Shown here piece by piece: positions 36,025-44,027 of a DNA stretch of 64,000 bases. Location: positions 248,001-312,000 of the forward strand of contig NZ_SMGP01000003.1 of assembly GCF_004339745.1 (NCBI RefSeq). Direction: 5' to 3'. A model generated the notes under the pieces. It did not search any database and was not told the DNA's origin. It was given only the letters and a program-made list of their open reading frames with translations. A program made the position numbers and the translations under genes. The DNA comes from Paraburkholderia sp. BL9I2N2 (lineage in GTDB: Bacteria; Pseudomonadota; Gammaproteobacteria; Burkholderiales; Burkholderiaceae). How positions within the stretch are numbered: the stretch's first letter is position 1; every line of letters begins with the position of its first letter.

Positions 36025-36648
36025 TCAGTCGAGCAGCTTCAATGCGCTATCGACAAGACTTGCCATCTCCTCACGGGAGCGGCCGGTCTTGCCCAGGACG
36101 CGCATTCCCTGCACCACGCACAGCAGCAGGCGGGCGGTGACGGCAGCATCGACCAGCGAGGAAACGGAGCCATCTTCCTGTCCCTCTCGAATGAACTCGA
36201 CGAGACGCCTTTCCTGGTTCGCGAGCACGGCGGCGACGCGCTTCGCCATTTCGGGATCGGAGCTTGCGAGATCGACAGCGCTGCTCACGACGAGGCAGCC
36301 GCGCCGGCCGGTCTTGCCGTGGCTGCCTTCGGCATAGACGGCGAGTATGGCCCTGACCTTGTCGCGTGCGGTTCGTGTGTTTGCCAACTCCTGCGCCAGC
36401 CGCTCGCTGCGCAGCATGACGTAGCGCTCGAATGCGGCCAGGAAGACGCCGCGCTTGTCGCGGAAGGCCTTGTAGAGGCTGCCCTCGGCGATCTCCATCG
36501 CAGCCGTGAGCTTGCCGAGCGAGGTGGCGTAATAGCCGTTCTCGCTGAACGTGCCGATGGCCTTGTCCAGAGCGTGATCGAGATCGAACTCCCGTGGGCG
36601 TCCGGGACTGCGAGGTCCCGGAGAAGGTGTGACTGATTTTTTGTCCAT
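36025..36648 (-). CDS. TetR/AcrR-family transcriptional regulator
   Basis: A 207-residue repressor. The HTH is at residues 20-66 (ALDKAIGTFSENGYYATSLGKLTAAMEIAEGSLYKAFRDKRGVFLAAFERY), followed by a TetR_C ligand domain with GRRGCLVVSSAVDLASSDPEMAKRV. This resembles the YcdC/AcuR-like group that controls small-molecule or electrophile detoxification. The frame extends to 36729, but the ATG at 36648 sits next to the operator palindrome and starts at the typical basic leader. It probably represses itself and the downstream hydrolase gene. Confidence 0.87.
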   Translation of the reverse strand: MDKKSVTPSPGPRSPGRPREFDLDHALDKAIGTFSENGYYATSLGKLTAAMEIAEGSLYKAFRDKRGVFLAAFERYVMLRSERLAQELANTRTARDKVRAILAVYAEGSHGKTGRRGCLVVSSAVDLASSDPEMAKRVAAVLANQERRLVEFIREGQEDGSVSSLVDAAVTARLLLCVVQGMRVLGKTGRSREEMASLVDSALKLLD

Positions 36649-36658
36649 GGGTTGTATA

Positions 36659-36681
36659 ATAGGAAGAGATCGCTTCCTAAT
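36659..36681. promoter_or_regulatory. TetR operator: perfect palindrome TAGGAAG-N6-CTTCCTA
   Basis: Perfect 7-bp arms (36660-36666 and 36673-36679) flank a six-base centre 11 bp upstream of the tetR ATG. A TATAAT-like hexamer overlaps its left edge at 36655-36660. Position, symmetry and a second degenerate copy at 35991 make it the likely autoregulatory site. Confidence 0.75.
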
Positions 36682-36725
36682 CAAGCCATGAAAACCTGGC
36701 ACGGGCAGTTCGGCTTTGACCGTGT

Positions 36726-37475
36726 TCACGTGGTCAGTGCGCCCGGTTGGAGGCCTGAATACCGGGTTCGTGGCGCGATGCCGTGGTCGGCGCGGATCGC
36801 GTTCTCCGTGATCGGGCCTGCCGGATACGGATGAAGGCCGGTCACCGCGCGCTCGTCGGCTTCAGCATAGACGGCGGTCGCGCCCTTCAGGCTGCGCAGT
36901 GCGTGAATCAGTTCATGGGCTAGTCCAATGAAGGGAGGGCGATGTCCGTCCGGAGAGTCGTACTTGCCCGGATTCCATCGAATCATGGACGGCGAACCGA
37001 TATCGCCATCGAGAAACCGCATCTGGGCGGTTGCCCACGCGGCCGCATTGAAGTTGGACACGTTGCCTGTCAATGGAACGGGTGCGCTTGTCCTTCCAAC
37101 CTGTTGGGCGCCCTGCGCGCGCACGAGGTTCGACGCACTTGCGCCGTTCGTGCCAGCGTACACCCGCGCTCCGAATGAACCAGGAGCTATGGAGACGCGC
37201 TGACCGTCGCCGGACGGAATGATCGCCACTTTGTACGGCAGAGTAGTGTGGATCAGGGCCGCGGCCAGTTCAATTTCATCCATCAGCCTGCGGCCGGCCG
37301 CACCGCTAGCGATCTTGCCGAGGGCTTCGAGCGTCGCACCGACAAACGATGCGGGATGCAGCGGCCGACGTCCGACCATAACGCCATGGTATTGGGTCGA
37401 CGTCCACTGGAAACCTGGCTGCGCGTTCGCTTGCGACGGATGGTGAAGAAACCGCGGGATCCTGATGGATGGCAT
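36726..37475 (-). CDS. M91-family zinc metalloprotease, type III effector-like (NleD/HopH-like)
   Basis: A 249-residue protein whose C-terminal half has LAHELIHALRSLKG (HExxH at residues 187-191), a downstream ENAIRADHG (Glu224) and PRTRYSG. This HELIH...EN-x-IR-x-(E/D)HG...(R/T)-x-YSG layout is the M91 signature of NleD of enteropathogenic E. coli and HopH1/HopAP1 of Pseudomonas syringae, injected proteases that cleave host MAP kinases. The N-terminal part is Ser/Ala/Gly-rich without a Sec signal, as expected for a secreted effector. No type III apparatus is in the window. It is flanked by an IS6 remnant, consistent with horizontal acquisition. Confidence 0.78.
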   Translation of the reverse strand: MPSIRIPRFLHHPSQANAQPGFQWTSTQYHGVMVGRRPLHPASFVGATLEALGKIASGAAGRRLMDEIELAAALIHTTLPYKVAIIPSGDGQRVSIAPGSFGARVYAGTNGASASNLVRAQGAQQVGRTSAPVPLTGNVSNFNAAAWATAQMRFLDGDIGSPSMIRWNPGKYDSPDGHRPPFIGLAHELIHALRSLKGATAVYAEADERAVTGLHPYPAGPITENAIRADHGIAPRTRYSGLQPGALTT

Positions 37476-37544
37476 GTAGTTAGCTCGTTAGACTAAGAGA
37501 GTCTTGGTAGAACAGCCAGTGCCGCAGATTTATTCCCTTGATGA

Positions 37545-37760
37545 TCATGCCCGGTTGGCGAGGGGCGCAGTTGGGGAGTTTGCTGGCCGTCTGGGCGACA
37601 AGCTCGCCCAGCAGCGGACCGTGTCGTGCGTGACCACGACACCACGCTTGAGCAATAACGCCTCAACGTCGCGCAGGCTCAGGCTCAACCGGAAATATCA
37701 GCGAAGCGGAAAGCTGATAACGACGGCAGCAAAGCGGTGGCCGTGACAAAGCGATCTCGT
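37545..37760 (-). pseudogene. IS6-family transposase, N-terminal remnant
   Basis: On the minus strand a degraded frame reads CHRFAAVVISFPLR, a stop, then YFRLSLSLRDVEALLLKRGVVVTHDTVRCW, matching the N-terminal HTH of IS6 transposases. After that, similarity ends. The rest of the interval 37476-37855 has nothing else that I can support; the LysR gene ends at 37856. Confidence 0.7.
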
Positions 37761-37855
37761 CTTGCTCACCGCTTCACGACGCCGGTCCATCAATCTGGCA
37801 CTGGCCTGCACATGATTCGCGTGCTTCGAGCAAGATGTGCTGCAGCAAGCGCCGG

Positions 37856-38746
37856 TTAGTCTGCCTTACGAAGATGTTCGACCAGCAGTTGCGTGGGAAC
37901 ATTCAACGTATGCCGGTCGCCATTGAAACATAGGTGAAGGTGACGTTGCGCCCAAGGCTCATCGAGCGGCCGGGTTTCAACACCGGCGAAACTCGGGTGG
38001 CGCTCGAGCCACGGCGCAGGCAACACCGAAATGCCCATGCCCATCTCCACCATGCAGCAGACCGCTTCGTTGCCGCTTACCTGGACGCGCCGGCTGATCT
38101 GCCGATCAAGCCGGGCCGCCGCTGCGAAAAGCAGAGTGCTCAACGAGCTTTCGCTGCGCAGGCAAACAAACTCGAACGGCAGCATCTCGGCGAAGCTCAG
38201 GCTCGGCCGCGCCAGCAGTTCATGTCCCACGGGCAGCACCGCAACTAGCCTCTCTTCGTTATAAGGCAGCGTGCTCAGGCCGTTTGCCGCGAACGGATCG
38301 CCGAATATGCCGATGTCCGCCTGCCCGTCGGCAACGAGCTTGATCGCGTGCGGACTCAGACTGTCAGTGAGTTCGACACTGACGCCGGGATGCAATCCGG
38401 AGAATGTACGCAATTGCTGCGGCAGATATTGCGTGACCACCGCGATGCTCGCGGCAATCCGGACGGTACCGCGTACTTCTTCCGACAGATCCGTCATCTC
38501 CACTTCAAGCTGCTGGATGTTGCGGCGAATCGTGTTGGCGTGACGGAGCAGGACATGGGCAGCCCGCGTGGGCTCGAGCCGGGTGGGACGCCGCTCGAAC
38601 AAACGCTGATTGAGCATCGCTTCCAGGTCCGACATGCGCTTGCTGATGGCCGACACCGCTATGTGCTCGCGCGCGGCGGCCTGCGTGAGACTCTTGGTCT
38701 CCATGACGGCGACAAACAGTTGCAGCGTGTAAAGATCGATTCTCAT
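37856..38746 (-). CDS. LysR-family transcriptional regulator, divergent from the leuB-like operon
   Basis: A 296-residue regulator. The HTH (residues 3-62) reads LYTLQLFVAVMETKSLTQAAAREHIAVSAISKRMSDLEAML, followed by an effector domain with RIAASIAVVTQYLPQQLRTFSGLHPGVSVELTD and GMGISVLPAPWLE. It is divergent from the ten-gene operon starting at 39132 across a 385-bp spacer, the standard arrangement for a LysR activator of a catabolic operon. The ligand is probably the operon's substrate or an early intermediate. Confidence 0.88.
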   Translation of the reverse strand: MRIDLYTLQLFVAVMETKSLTQAAAREHIAVSAISKRMSDLEAMLNQRLFERRPTRLEPTRAAHVLLRHANTIRRNIQQLEVEMTDLSEEVRGTVRIAASIAVVTQYLPQQLRTFSGLHPGVSVELTDSLSPHAIKLVADGQADIGIFGDPFAANGLSTLPYNEERLVAVLPVGHELLARPSLSFAEMLPFEFVCLRSESSLSTLLFAAAARLDRQISRRVQVSGNEAVCCMVEMGMGISVLPAPWLERHPSFAGVETRPLDEPWAQRHLHLCFNGDRHTLNVPTQLLVEHLRKAD

Positions 38747-39047
38747 ACAGGTTCCCTGCCCGAACGTTGACCGCCGAGGTGATCGCGTCCGGTTTGTTTC
38801 GACACATCAAAGCACAGCCGGCGTTAGTGCTTTCCCCAGGAATATCGCGTTGAAGGAGCGCCATGGTCGCCGCGCATCCTCTGCGCGGCTCGCGCGTACA
38901 GCCCGTGTCATTTTACGCCGCGCTCCGATGACGTAAGGCGTTGGCGTCCTTTCGCCGGTCCTCGCGGCAGCCGCCGGCTCGCTGACGCCGGCTGTGAGCC
39001 TCGCGAATCGACAAGCCCCCTTCGTCAAACAGAAATAGCGAGCCCGT

Positions 39048-39082
39048 GCCGCTGTTCCTAATATCGAGGCCAGAACAGCGGC
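39048..39082. promoter_or_regulatory. Perfect inverted repeat upstream of the leuB-like operon
   Basis: Ten-base arms GCCGCTGTTC (39048-39057) and GAACAGCGGC (39073-39082) are separated by 15 bases, ending 50 bp before the first start codon. It may be a LysR or other regulator site, or, if transcribed, a stable 5' leader hairpin. The remainder of the 38747-39131 spacer shows no gene. Confidence 0.6.
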
Positions 39083-39131
39083 GTGCTCGATGCATTGCGC
39101 CGCTGTACCCAACTAATCATGGAGACACGCA

Positions 39132-40202
39132 ATGAAGGTTGCCGTATTGCCGGGCGATGGAGTGGGCCGGGAGATCGTTCCCGAGGCCGTCAAGGTTCTG
39201 AAAGCGGTCTCGAACGGGCGCTTCGAACTCGAACTCGAGTATGGGGCCATCGGCATGAGCGGTGTGGAGGCGACCGGCAAGCCGCTGCCCGACGAAACGC
39301 TGGCGATGGCGCAACGCTGCGACGCCATCCTGTTCGGTTCGGTAGGCGGCCCCGAGTATGAACAGTGGCTGCGCAAGAACAAGGTTCGCTCAGGGTTGCT
39401 GCAACTGCGCAGGACACTCGGCCTGAACGCGAATTTACGGCCGGTCCGGCCGATCCGGGAACTCGCGTCCGTGTCGACGCTCAAGCCCGAAGTGATCGAC
39501 GGACTCGACATGCTTATCGTGCGCGAACTGTCGAGCGATATCTACTTCGGCGAACCGCGCGGTCCGGTGGAAAGCGCGAACGGCGAGCGCGAATCGATCA
39601 ATACCATGCGTTACCGCGAATCTGAAGTGCGGGCGATTGCCCACGTCGCATTCAAAGCAGCGCAGCAGCGCAACAGGCGGGTGTGTTCGGTCGACAAAGC
39701 CAATGTGCTCGAGACCATGCAGCTATGGCGCGACGTCATGACGGAAGTGGGCCGCGAGTATCCGGATGTGGAACTCACGCATCTTTATATCGACGCTGCC
39801 GCGATGGCGCTATTGCGCACACCGACGCGCTTCGACGTGATTGTCACGGGCAACATGTTCGGCGACATTCTCTCCGACGAAGCGGCGATGCTCGCGGGTT
39901 CGCTCGGCATGATGCCGTCGGCTTCGCTGGCGCCCGGCGGCAAGGGGCTGTACGAGCCCATCCACGGCTCGGCGCCCGACATTGCCGGGCGCGACATCGC
40001 CAATCCGCTCGCCACGATTCTTTCCGCGGCAATGCTGCTGCGTTACACGCTCAAACGCGAGACGGAAGCGGTGCTCGTCGAGGAGGCGGTGCGCCGGGTC
40101 GTCGCGGCGGGCACGCGTACCGGCGACATCATGGAAACGGGTTGCACCCAGGTCGGCACGCGCGCCATGGGCGATGCGGTGGTCGCGGCACTCGCGGGTT
40201 GA
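39132..40202 (+). CDS. Isopropylmalate dehydrogenase-like (beta-decarboxylating dehydrogenase)
   Basis: A 356-residue LeuB-family enzyme that oxidises and decarboxylates a 2-hydroxy-3-carboxy acid with NAD. Motifs are LPGDGVGREIVPEAVKVL, RKNKVRSGLLQLRRTLGLNANLRPVRP, the catalytic Tyr in MRYRESEVRAIAHVAF, the Lys in VDKANVLETMQLWRDV and the metal Asp in IVTGNMFGDILSDEAAMLAGSLGMMPSA. It heads an operon that is interleaved with ABC transporter genes, an aldolase and a semialdehyde dehydrogenase, so a catabolic analogue (methylmalate, tartrate or similar) is more likely than leucine synthesis. GGAG precedes the ATG. Confidence 0.87.
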   Translation: MKVAVLPGDGVGREIVPEAVKVLKAVSNGRFELELEYGAIGMSGVEATGKPLPDETLAMAQRCDAILFGSVGGPEYEQWLRKNKVRSGLLQLRRTLGLNANLRPVRPIRELASVSTLKPEVIDGLDMLIVRELSSDIYFGEPRGPVESANGERESINTMRYRESEVRAIAHVAFKAAQQRNRRVCSVDKANVLETMQLWRDVMTEVGREYPDVELTHLYIDAAAMALLRTPTRFDVIVTGNMFGDILSDEAAMLAGSLGMMPSASLAPGGKGLYEPIHGSAPDIAGRDIANPLATILSAAMLLRYTLKRETEAVLVEEAVRRVVAAGTRTGDIMETGCTQVGTRAMGDAVVAALAG

Positions 40203-40207
40203 CGGCC

Positions 40208-41110
40208 ATGATTCGTTCCGCGTTGATCCAATCCGCGCTGCCGGGTGTCCAACCAGGCGCATCCGGCACGCGACGCGCAGATGCGTTGCCGACACCGGTG
40301 GCCGCGCAGGCCGGTGCCGCGCTCGCGTTCGAAAACGTCACGTGCACGTTTTCGCATGCGTCCGGCAAGCAATGCTATACGGCAGTCGACAACGCGAGCT
40401 TGAGCGTCGCGCCCGGCGAGTTCGTGTCTGTGGTCGGTCCGACCGGCTGCGGCAAGTCGACCTTGCTTAACATGGCGGCGGGTCTGCTGTTTCCATCGTC
40501 GGGAAGGGTGCTCAGTTTCGGCCGCGAGGTGACGGACATCAACCGTCACGCGACCTATCTGTTTCAAGGCGAAGCGCTGATGCCGTGGCGGCGCGCGATC
40601 GACAACATCTCCGCGGGCCTGCAGTTCGCCAACGTCAGCCGCGCCGAAGCCGGACAGCGCGCCGAACTGTGGCTGGCGCGCGTCGGCCTCGCGGGGCACG
40701 GCCACAAGTTTCCGTATCAGATGTCGGGTGGCATGCGCAAACGCGTCGCACTTGCCCAGGCGCTGATTCTCGATCCGCCGCTCATCCTGATGGACGAACC
40801 GTTCAGCGCGCTCGACATCCAGACGCGCCAGTTGATGGAATCCGAACTGCTCGCGCTATGGCAGGCGGACCGCAAGTCGGTGCTGTTCATCACCCATGAT
40901 CTGGATGAAGCCATCGCGCTGTCGGACCGCGTCGTCGTCTTGTCGGCGGGGCCGGGCACGCGGCCGATCGCAGAGTTTCCGATCGATTTGCCGCGTCCGC
41001 GCGAGGTGTCCGAAATCCGTAATTCCGAGCGTTTCGTGGCGCTGCATACCCAGATCTGGGACGTTCTTCGTGATGAGGTGCTGAAAGGCTATGAACAGAG
41101 CAAACGCTGA
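40208..41110 (+). CDS. ABC transporter ATPase, SsuB/TauB/NitT type
   Basis: A 300-residue ATPase with Walker A GPTGCGKST, Q-loop LFQGEALMPWRRAIDNI, signature MSGGMRKRVALAQAL, Walker B LILMDEPFSALD and switch THDLDEAI. The EALMPWR Q-loop marks the nitrate/sulfonate/taurine/pyrimidine (NitT/TauT) group. The frame is open from 39683 but overlaps the dehydrogenase; the ATG at 40208, five bases after that stop, is the natural start. The N-terminus has a 40-residue extension before the first strand. The 3' end overlaps the permease gene by 20 bp. Confidence 0.88.
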   Translation: MIRSALIQSALPGVQPGASGTRRADALPTPVAAQAGAALAFENVTCTFSHASGKQCYTAVDNASLSVAPGEFVSVVGPTGCGKSTLLNMAAGLLFPSSGRVLSFGREVTDINRHATYLFQGEALMPWRRAIDNISAGLQFANVSRAEAGQRAELWLARVGLAGHGHKFPYQMSGGMRKRVALAQALILDPPLILMDEPFSALDIQTRQLMESELLALWQADRKSVLFITHDLDEAIALSDRVVVLSAGPGTRPIAEFPIDLPRPREVSEIRNSERFVALHTQIWDVLRDEVLKGYEQSKR

Positions 41111-41948
41111 ACCGATCGAAGGCGCCGTGCGCATGACGAAGCGCCCGACAAACACGCGTGCGCCGCGCGATCTGATGCTGCTGTGGCGTCTGTTGCTGCT
41201 CGCTGCAACGCTCGGCCTGTGGCAACTGCTGGTGAGCCTCGGCGTGATGCCGGTGTTCTTCTTCGGCGATCCGGGGCCGGTGTTCGTACAGGTCTGGCGA
41301 TGGTTCCAGAGCGGCGAAATCCTGCCGCATCTGTGGGTGACGCTGGTGGAGACCGTGCTGTCGTTTCTGGTCGGGACCGGCGCGGCGGTGGTAGTGGGTT
41401 TACTGCTGTCGCTGAATGATTTTCTGGCGCGTCTGCTCGATCCGTTCATCAAGGCCGCCAACGCGATGCCACGGGTGATCTTCGCACCGATTTTCGCGCT
41501 GTGGTTCGGCCTCGGCATCTGGTCGAAGGTCGCGCTGGGTACGACGCTGGTGTTCTTTATCGTGTTCTTCAACGTCTTTCAGGGCGTGCGCGAAGTCAGT
41601 CCGGTGGTGCATTCGAATGTGCGGATGCTGGGCGCGAGCCGCAGCCAGATGCTGCGCTATCTGTATCTGCCGTCGGCGGCCAGCTGGGTTTTTTCGAGCC
41701 TGCACAATGCGGTCGGCATGGCGTTCGTCGGCGCGGTGGTGGGGGAATACCTCGGTTCGGCGCGCGGCATCGGCTATCTGATTCTGGAGGCCGAAGGGTC
41801 CTTCAACATCAATGCGGTGATCGCCGGCATCGTGGTGCTGACCGTTTTCGCGTTGCTGATCGACACACTGGTGACTCGTATCGAGCGGCGCCTGCTGATC
41901 TGGCAACCGGCCTCGGGCGCATCGGCCAAAGCGCGCGCCGACAACTAA
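41091..41948 (+). CDS. ABC transporter permease, NitT/TauT type
   Basis: A 285-residue membrane protein with about six hydrophobic segments, the first at residues 29-52 (LLWRLLLLAATLGLWQLLVSLGVM). The EAA loop region reads NVRMLGASRSQMLRYLYLPSAASWVFSSLHNAVGMAF. The start at 41091 overlaps the ATPase gene by 20 bases; an in-frame ATG at 41133 is an alternative. It would serve with the two binding proteins encoded further down the same operon. Confidence 0.87.
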   Translation: MNRANAEPIEGAVRMTKRPTNTRAPRDLMLLWRLLLLAATLGLWQLLVSLGVMPVFFFGDPGPVFVQVWRWFQSGEILPHLWVTLVETVLSFLVGTGAAVVVGLLLSLNDFLARLLDPFIKAANAMPRVIFAPIFALWFGLGIWSKVALGTTLVFFIVFFNVFQGVREVSPVVHSNVRMLGASRSQMLRYLYLPSAASWVFSSLHNAVGMAFVGAVVGEYLGSARGIGYLILEAEGSFNINAVIAGIVVLTVFALLIDTLVTRIERRLLIWQPASGASAKARADN

Positions 41949-41960
41949 CGGAGACGGATT

Positions 41961-43373
41961 GTGTCCATCATGCAAGGCAAGACCTTGTTCGAAAAGATCT
42001 GGAGCAGCCATGAAGTCGTGCGCGACGATACCGGCCAGAGTCTCCTTTATATCGACAGGAATCTGATTCACGAAGGCTCGCGCAACCCGTTTCAGGTGCT
42101 CGCTGCGAAGAACCTCACCGTGCGCCGTCCCGACCGTACGTTCGCGACGCCCGATCATTACGCGCCGACCACGGGACGCACGCTCGACGACGTCGACGGC
42201 CCCGAACGGCGTGATATGGTCGCCTCGCTGACCCGCAACGCGCAGCGCGAAGGCATCACGCTATTCGGCATGGACGATCCGCGGCATGGCATTACGCATG
42301 TCGTCGGGCCCGAGCAAGGTTTGAGTCTGCCGGGCATGACCATTGTGTGCGGCGACAGCCATACCTCGACGCACGGTGCGCTCGGCGCGCTAGCGTTCGG
42401 TGTCGGCGCGTCGGACGTCGCGCTCGTGCTGGCGACGCAAAGCGTATGGCAACGCATGCCGCTCACCCTGCGTGTGACGATCGACGGCGAACTCGGACGC
42501 GGCGTCAGCGCGAAAGACGTGGCGCTCGCGCTGATCGCGAAGATCGGCGCCTCCGGCGCGACGGGGCATGTGATCGAGTACACCGGCAGCACGATTGCGG
42601 CGATGTCGATGGAAGGGCGGTTGACGTTGTGCAATCTGTCGATCGAAGCAGGGGCGAGGGCGGGCATCATCGCACCCGACGAGACCACCTTCGCCTACAT
42701 AAAAGGCCGGCCGTTCGCGCCAGCGGGGGAAGACTGGAACGATCGGCTGGCGCAATGGCGCATGCTTTTCAGCGACCCGGACGCCGCCTTCGATACCGAG
42801 GTTTCGCTCGACGCCACCCGCATCGCGCCCATGGTCACCTGGGGCAACAGCGTCGAGGATGCGTTACCGATCAGCGGCGCGGTGCCGGACCCGGCAAGCG
42901 CTGGTGAGCCGGAACGTCGCGCGGTGATCGAGCGCACGCTCGACTATATGGGCCTCCGCGCAGGCGAGCCGCTCGACGGCGTGAAGATCGACTATGCGTT
43001 CATCGGTTCGTGCACCAATGGCCGCATCGAGGACCTGCGCTCGGCGGCGGCGATCGTGAAGGGCAAAACCATCGCCGCCCACGTCACGGCGCTGGTCGTG
43101 CCGGGCTCGGCGCAGGTAAAGCTCGCAGCGCAAGCCGAAGGCCTCGATCGCATCTTCGTGGCGGCCGGATTCCAGTGGCGCGAGCCGGGCTGCTCGATGT
43201 GCCTCGCGACCAATGGCGACACCGTGCCGCCGGGGGCACGTTGCGCCTCAACCTCGAACCGTAATTTCGTCGGCCGCCAGGGGCCGGAATCGCGTACGCA
43301 TCTGATGAGCCCGGCCATGGCCGCGGCGGCTGCGATCGCCGGGCATCTGACCGACGTGCGTCAATTTCTTTAG
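41961..43373 (+). CDS. 3-isopropylmalate dehydratase large subunit-like (LeuC family)
   Basis: A 470-residue aconitase-family protein with a 4Fe-4S cluster. Markers are KTLFEKIW at the start, CGDSHTSTHGALGALAFGVGASDV, the cluster cysteines in IGSCTNGRIEDL and PGCSMCLATNGD, and the end block STSNRNFVGRQGPESRTHLMSPAMAAAAAIAG. Length equals biosynthetic LeuC (about 466-470). GTG at 41961 has GGAG upstream. With LeuD-like it should isomerise or hydrate a substituted malate/maleate. Its position after an ABC permease gene indicates a catabolic duty. Confidence 0.87.
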   Translation: MSIMQGKTLFEKIWSSHEVVRDDTGQSLLYIDRNLIHEGSRNPFQVLAAKNLTVRRPDRTFATPDHYAPTTGRTLDDVDGPERRDMVASLTRNAQREGITLFGMDDPRHGITHVVGPEQGLSLPGMTIVCGDSHTSTHGALGALAFGVGASDVALVLATQSVWQRMPLTLRVTIDGELGRGVSAKDVALALIAKIGASGATGHVIEYTGSTIAAMSMEGRLTLCNLSIEAGARAGIIAPDETTFAYIKGRPFAPAGEDWNDRLAQWRMLFSDPDAAFDTEVSLDATRIAPMVTWGNSVEDALPISGAVPDPASAGEPERRAVIERTLDYMGLRAGEPLDGVKIDYAFIGSCTNGRIEDLRSAAAIVKGKTIAAHVTALVVPGSAQVKLAAQAEGLDRIFVAAGFQWREPGCSMCLATNGDTVPPGARCASTSNRNFVGRQGPESRTHLMSPAMAAAAAIAGHLTDVRQFL

Positions 43374-43383
43374 GGAGCCGTGC

Positions 43384-43977
43384 ATGCAACCGTTCTTGCG
43401 CGTCGAAGCCGTCGCGCTGCCTATTGCCGGTTCGAACGTGAACACGGATCAGATCATTCCCGCGCGCTTTTTACGCAAGCAACGCGCGGAGGGCTTCGGC
43501 CAGTATCTTTTCCACGACTTGCGTTTTGACGACCACGACAACGAGCGGGCCGATTTTGCGCTGAACCAGGCCGCTTATCGCGACGCGCAAATCGTGGTTG
43601 CCGGACCGAACTTCGGTTGCGGGTCGTCGCGCGAAATGGCGGTCTGGGCGATTGCGGACTACGGCATTCGCGCGGTGATTGCCGCGAGCTTTGGCGATAT
43701 CTTCTTCAACAACTGCGTCAGAAACGGTGTTCTGTGCGTGGTGCTGCCGCCGGAGGTGGTCGCCGGCCTGCTCGCGATGCTGGAAGACGCGCCGGGTACG
43801 ACGCTGTCGATCGATCTGGAGCGTCAGATCGTCGGCACGCGGGATGCCGACTACCGGTTCGAAGTCGATCCGTTCAATCGCAAATGCCTGCTGCTGGGGA
43901 TCGATGGTGTGGACTACACCTTGCAGTTCGCCGACCGGATCGCCGCGTTCGAGGCACGCACAAGCGCACCGCCCTGA
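43384..43977 (+). CDS. 3-isopropylmalate dehydratase small subunit-like (LeuD family)
   Basis: A 197-residue swivelling domain, partner of the LeuC-like subunit ten bases upstream. It shows NVNTDQIIPARFL, FGCGSSREMAVWAIADYGIRAVIAASFGDIFFNNCVRNGVLCVVLPPE, which contribute substrate-contact residues in LeuD/AcnA domain 4. The length is close to bacterial LeuD. Nothing distinguishes the substrate by eye; the LeuD specificity loop would need an alignment with LeuD, methylmalate/citraconate and dimethylmaleate hydratases. Confidence 0.88.
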   Translation: MQPFLRVEAVALPIAGSNVNTDQIIPARFLRKQRAEGFGQYLFHDLRFDDHDNERADFALNQAAYRDAQIVVAGPNFGCGSSREMAVWAIADYGIRAVIAASFGDIFFNNCVRNGVLCVVLPPEVVAGLLAMLEDAPGTTLSIDLERQIVGTRDADYRFEVDPFNRKCLLLGIDGVDYTLQFADRIAAFEARTSAPP

Positions 43978-44027
43978 CATATGCAAAGCGGTAGACAGGC
44001 CGATATCAAATACAAGGAGACACCGAC

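Noticed and set aside
39132..43977. Calling leuB, leuC and leuD as the leucine biosynthesis genes
   Set aside because: The three genes are interrupted by ABC ATPase and permease genes and followed by catabolic enzymes, so biosynthetic symbols would be misleading.
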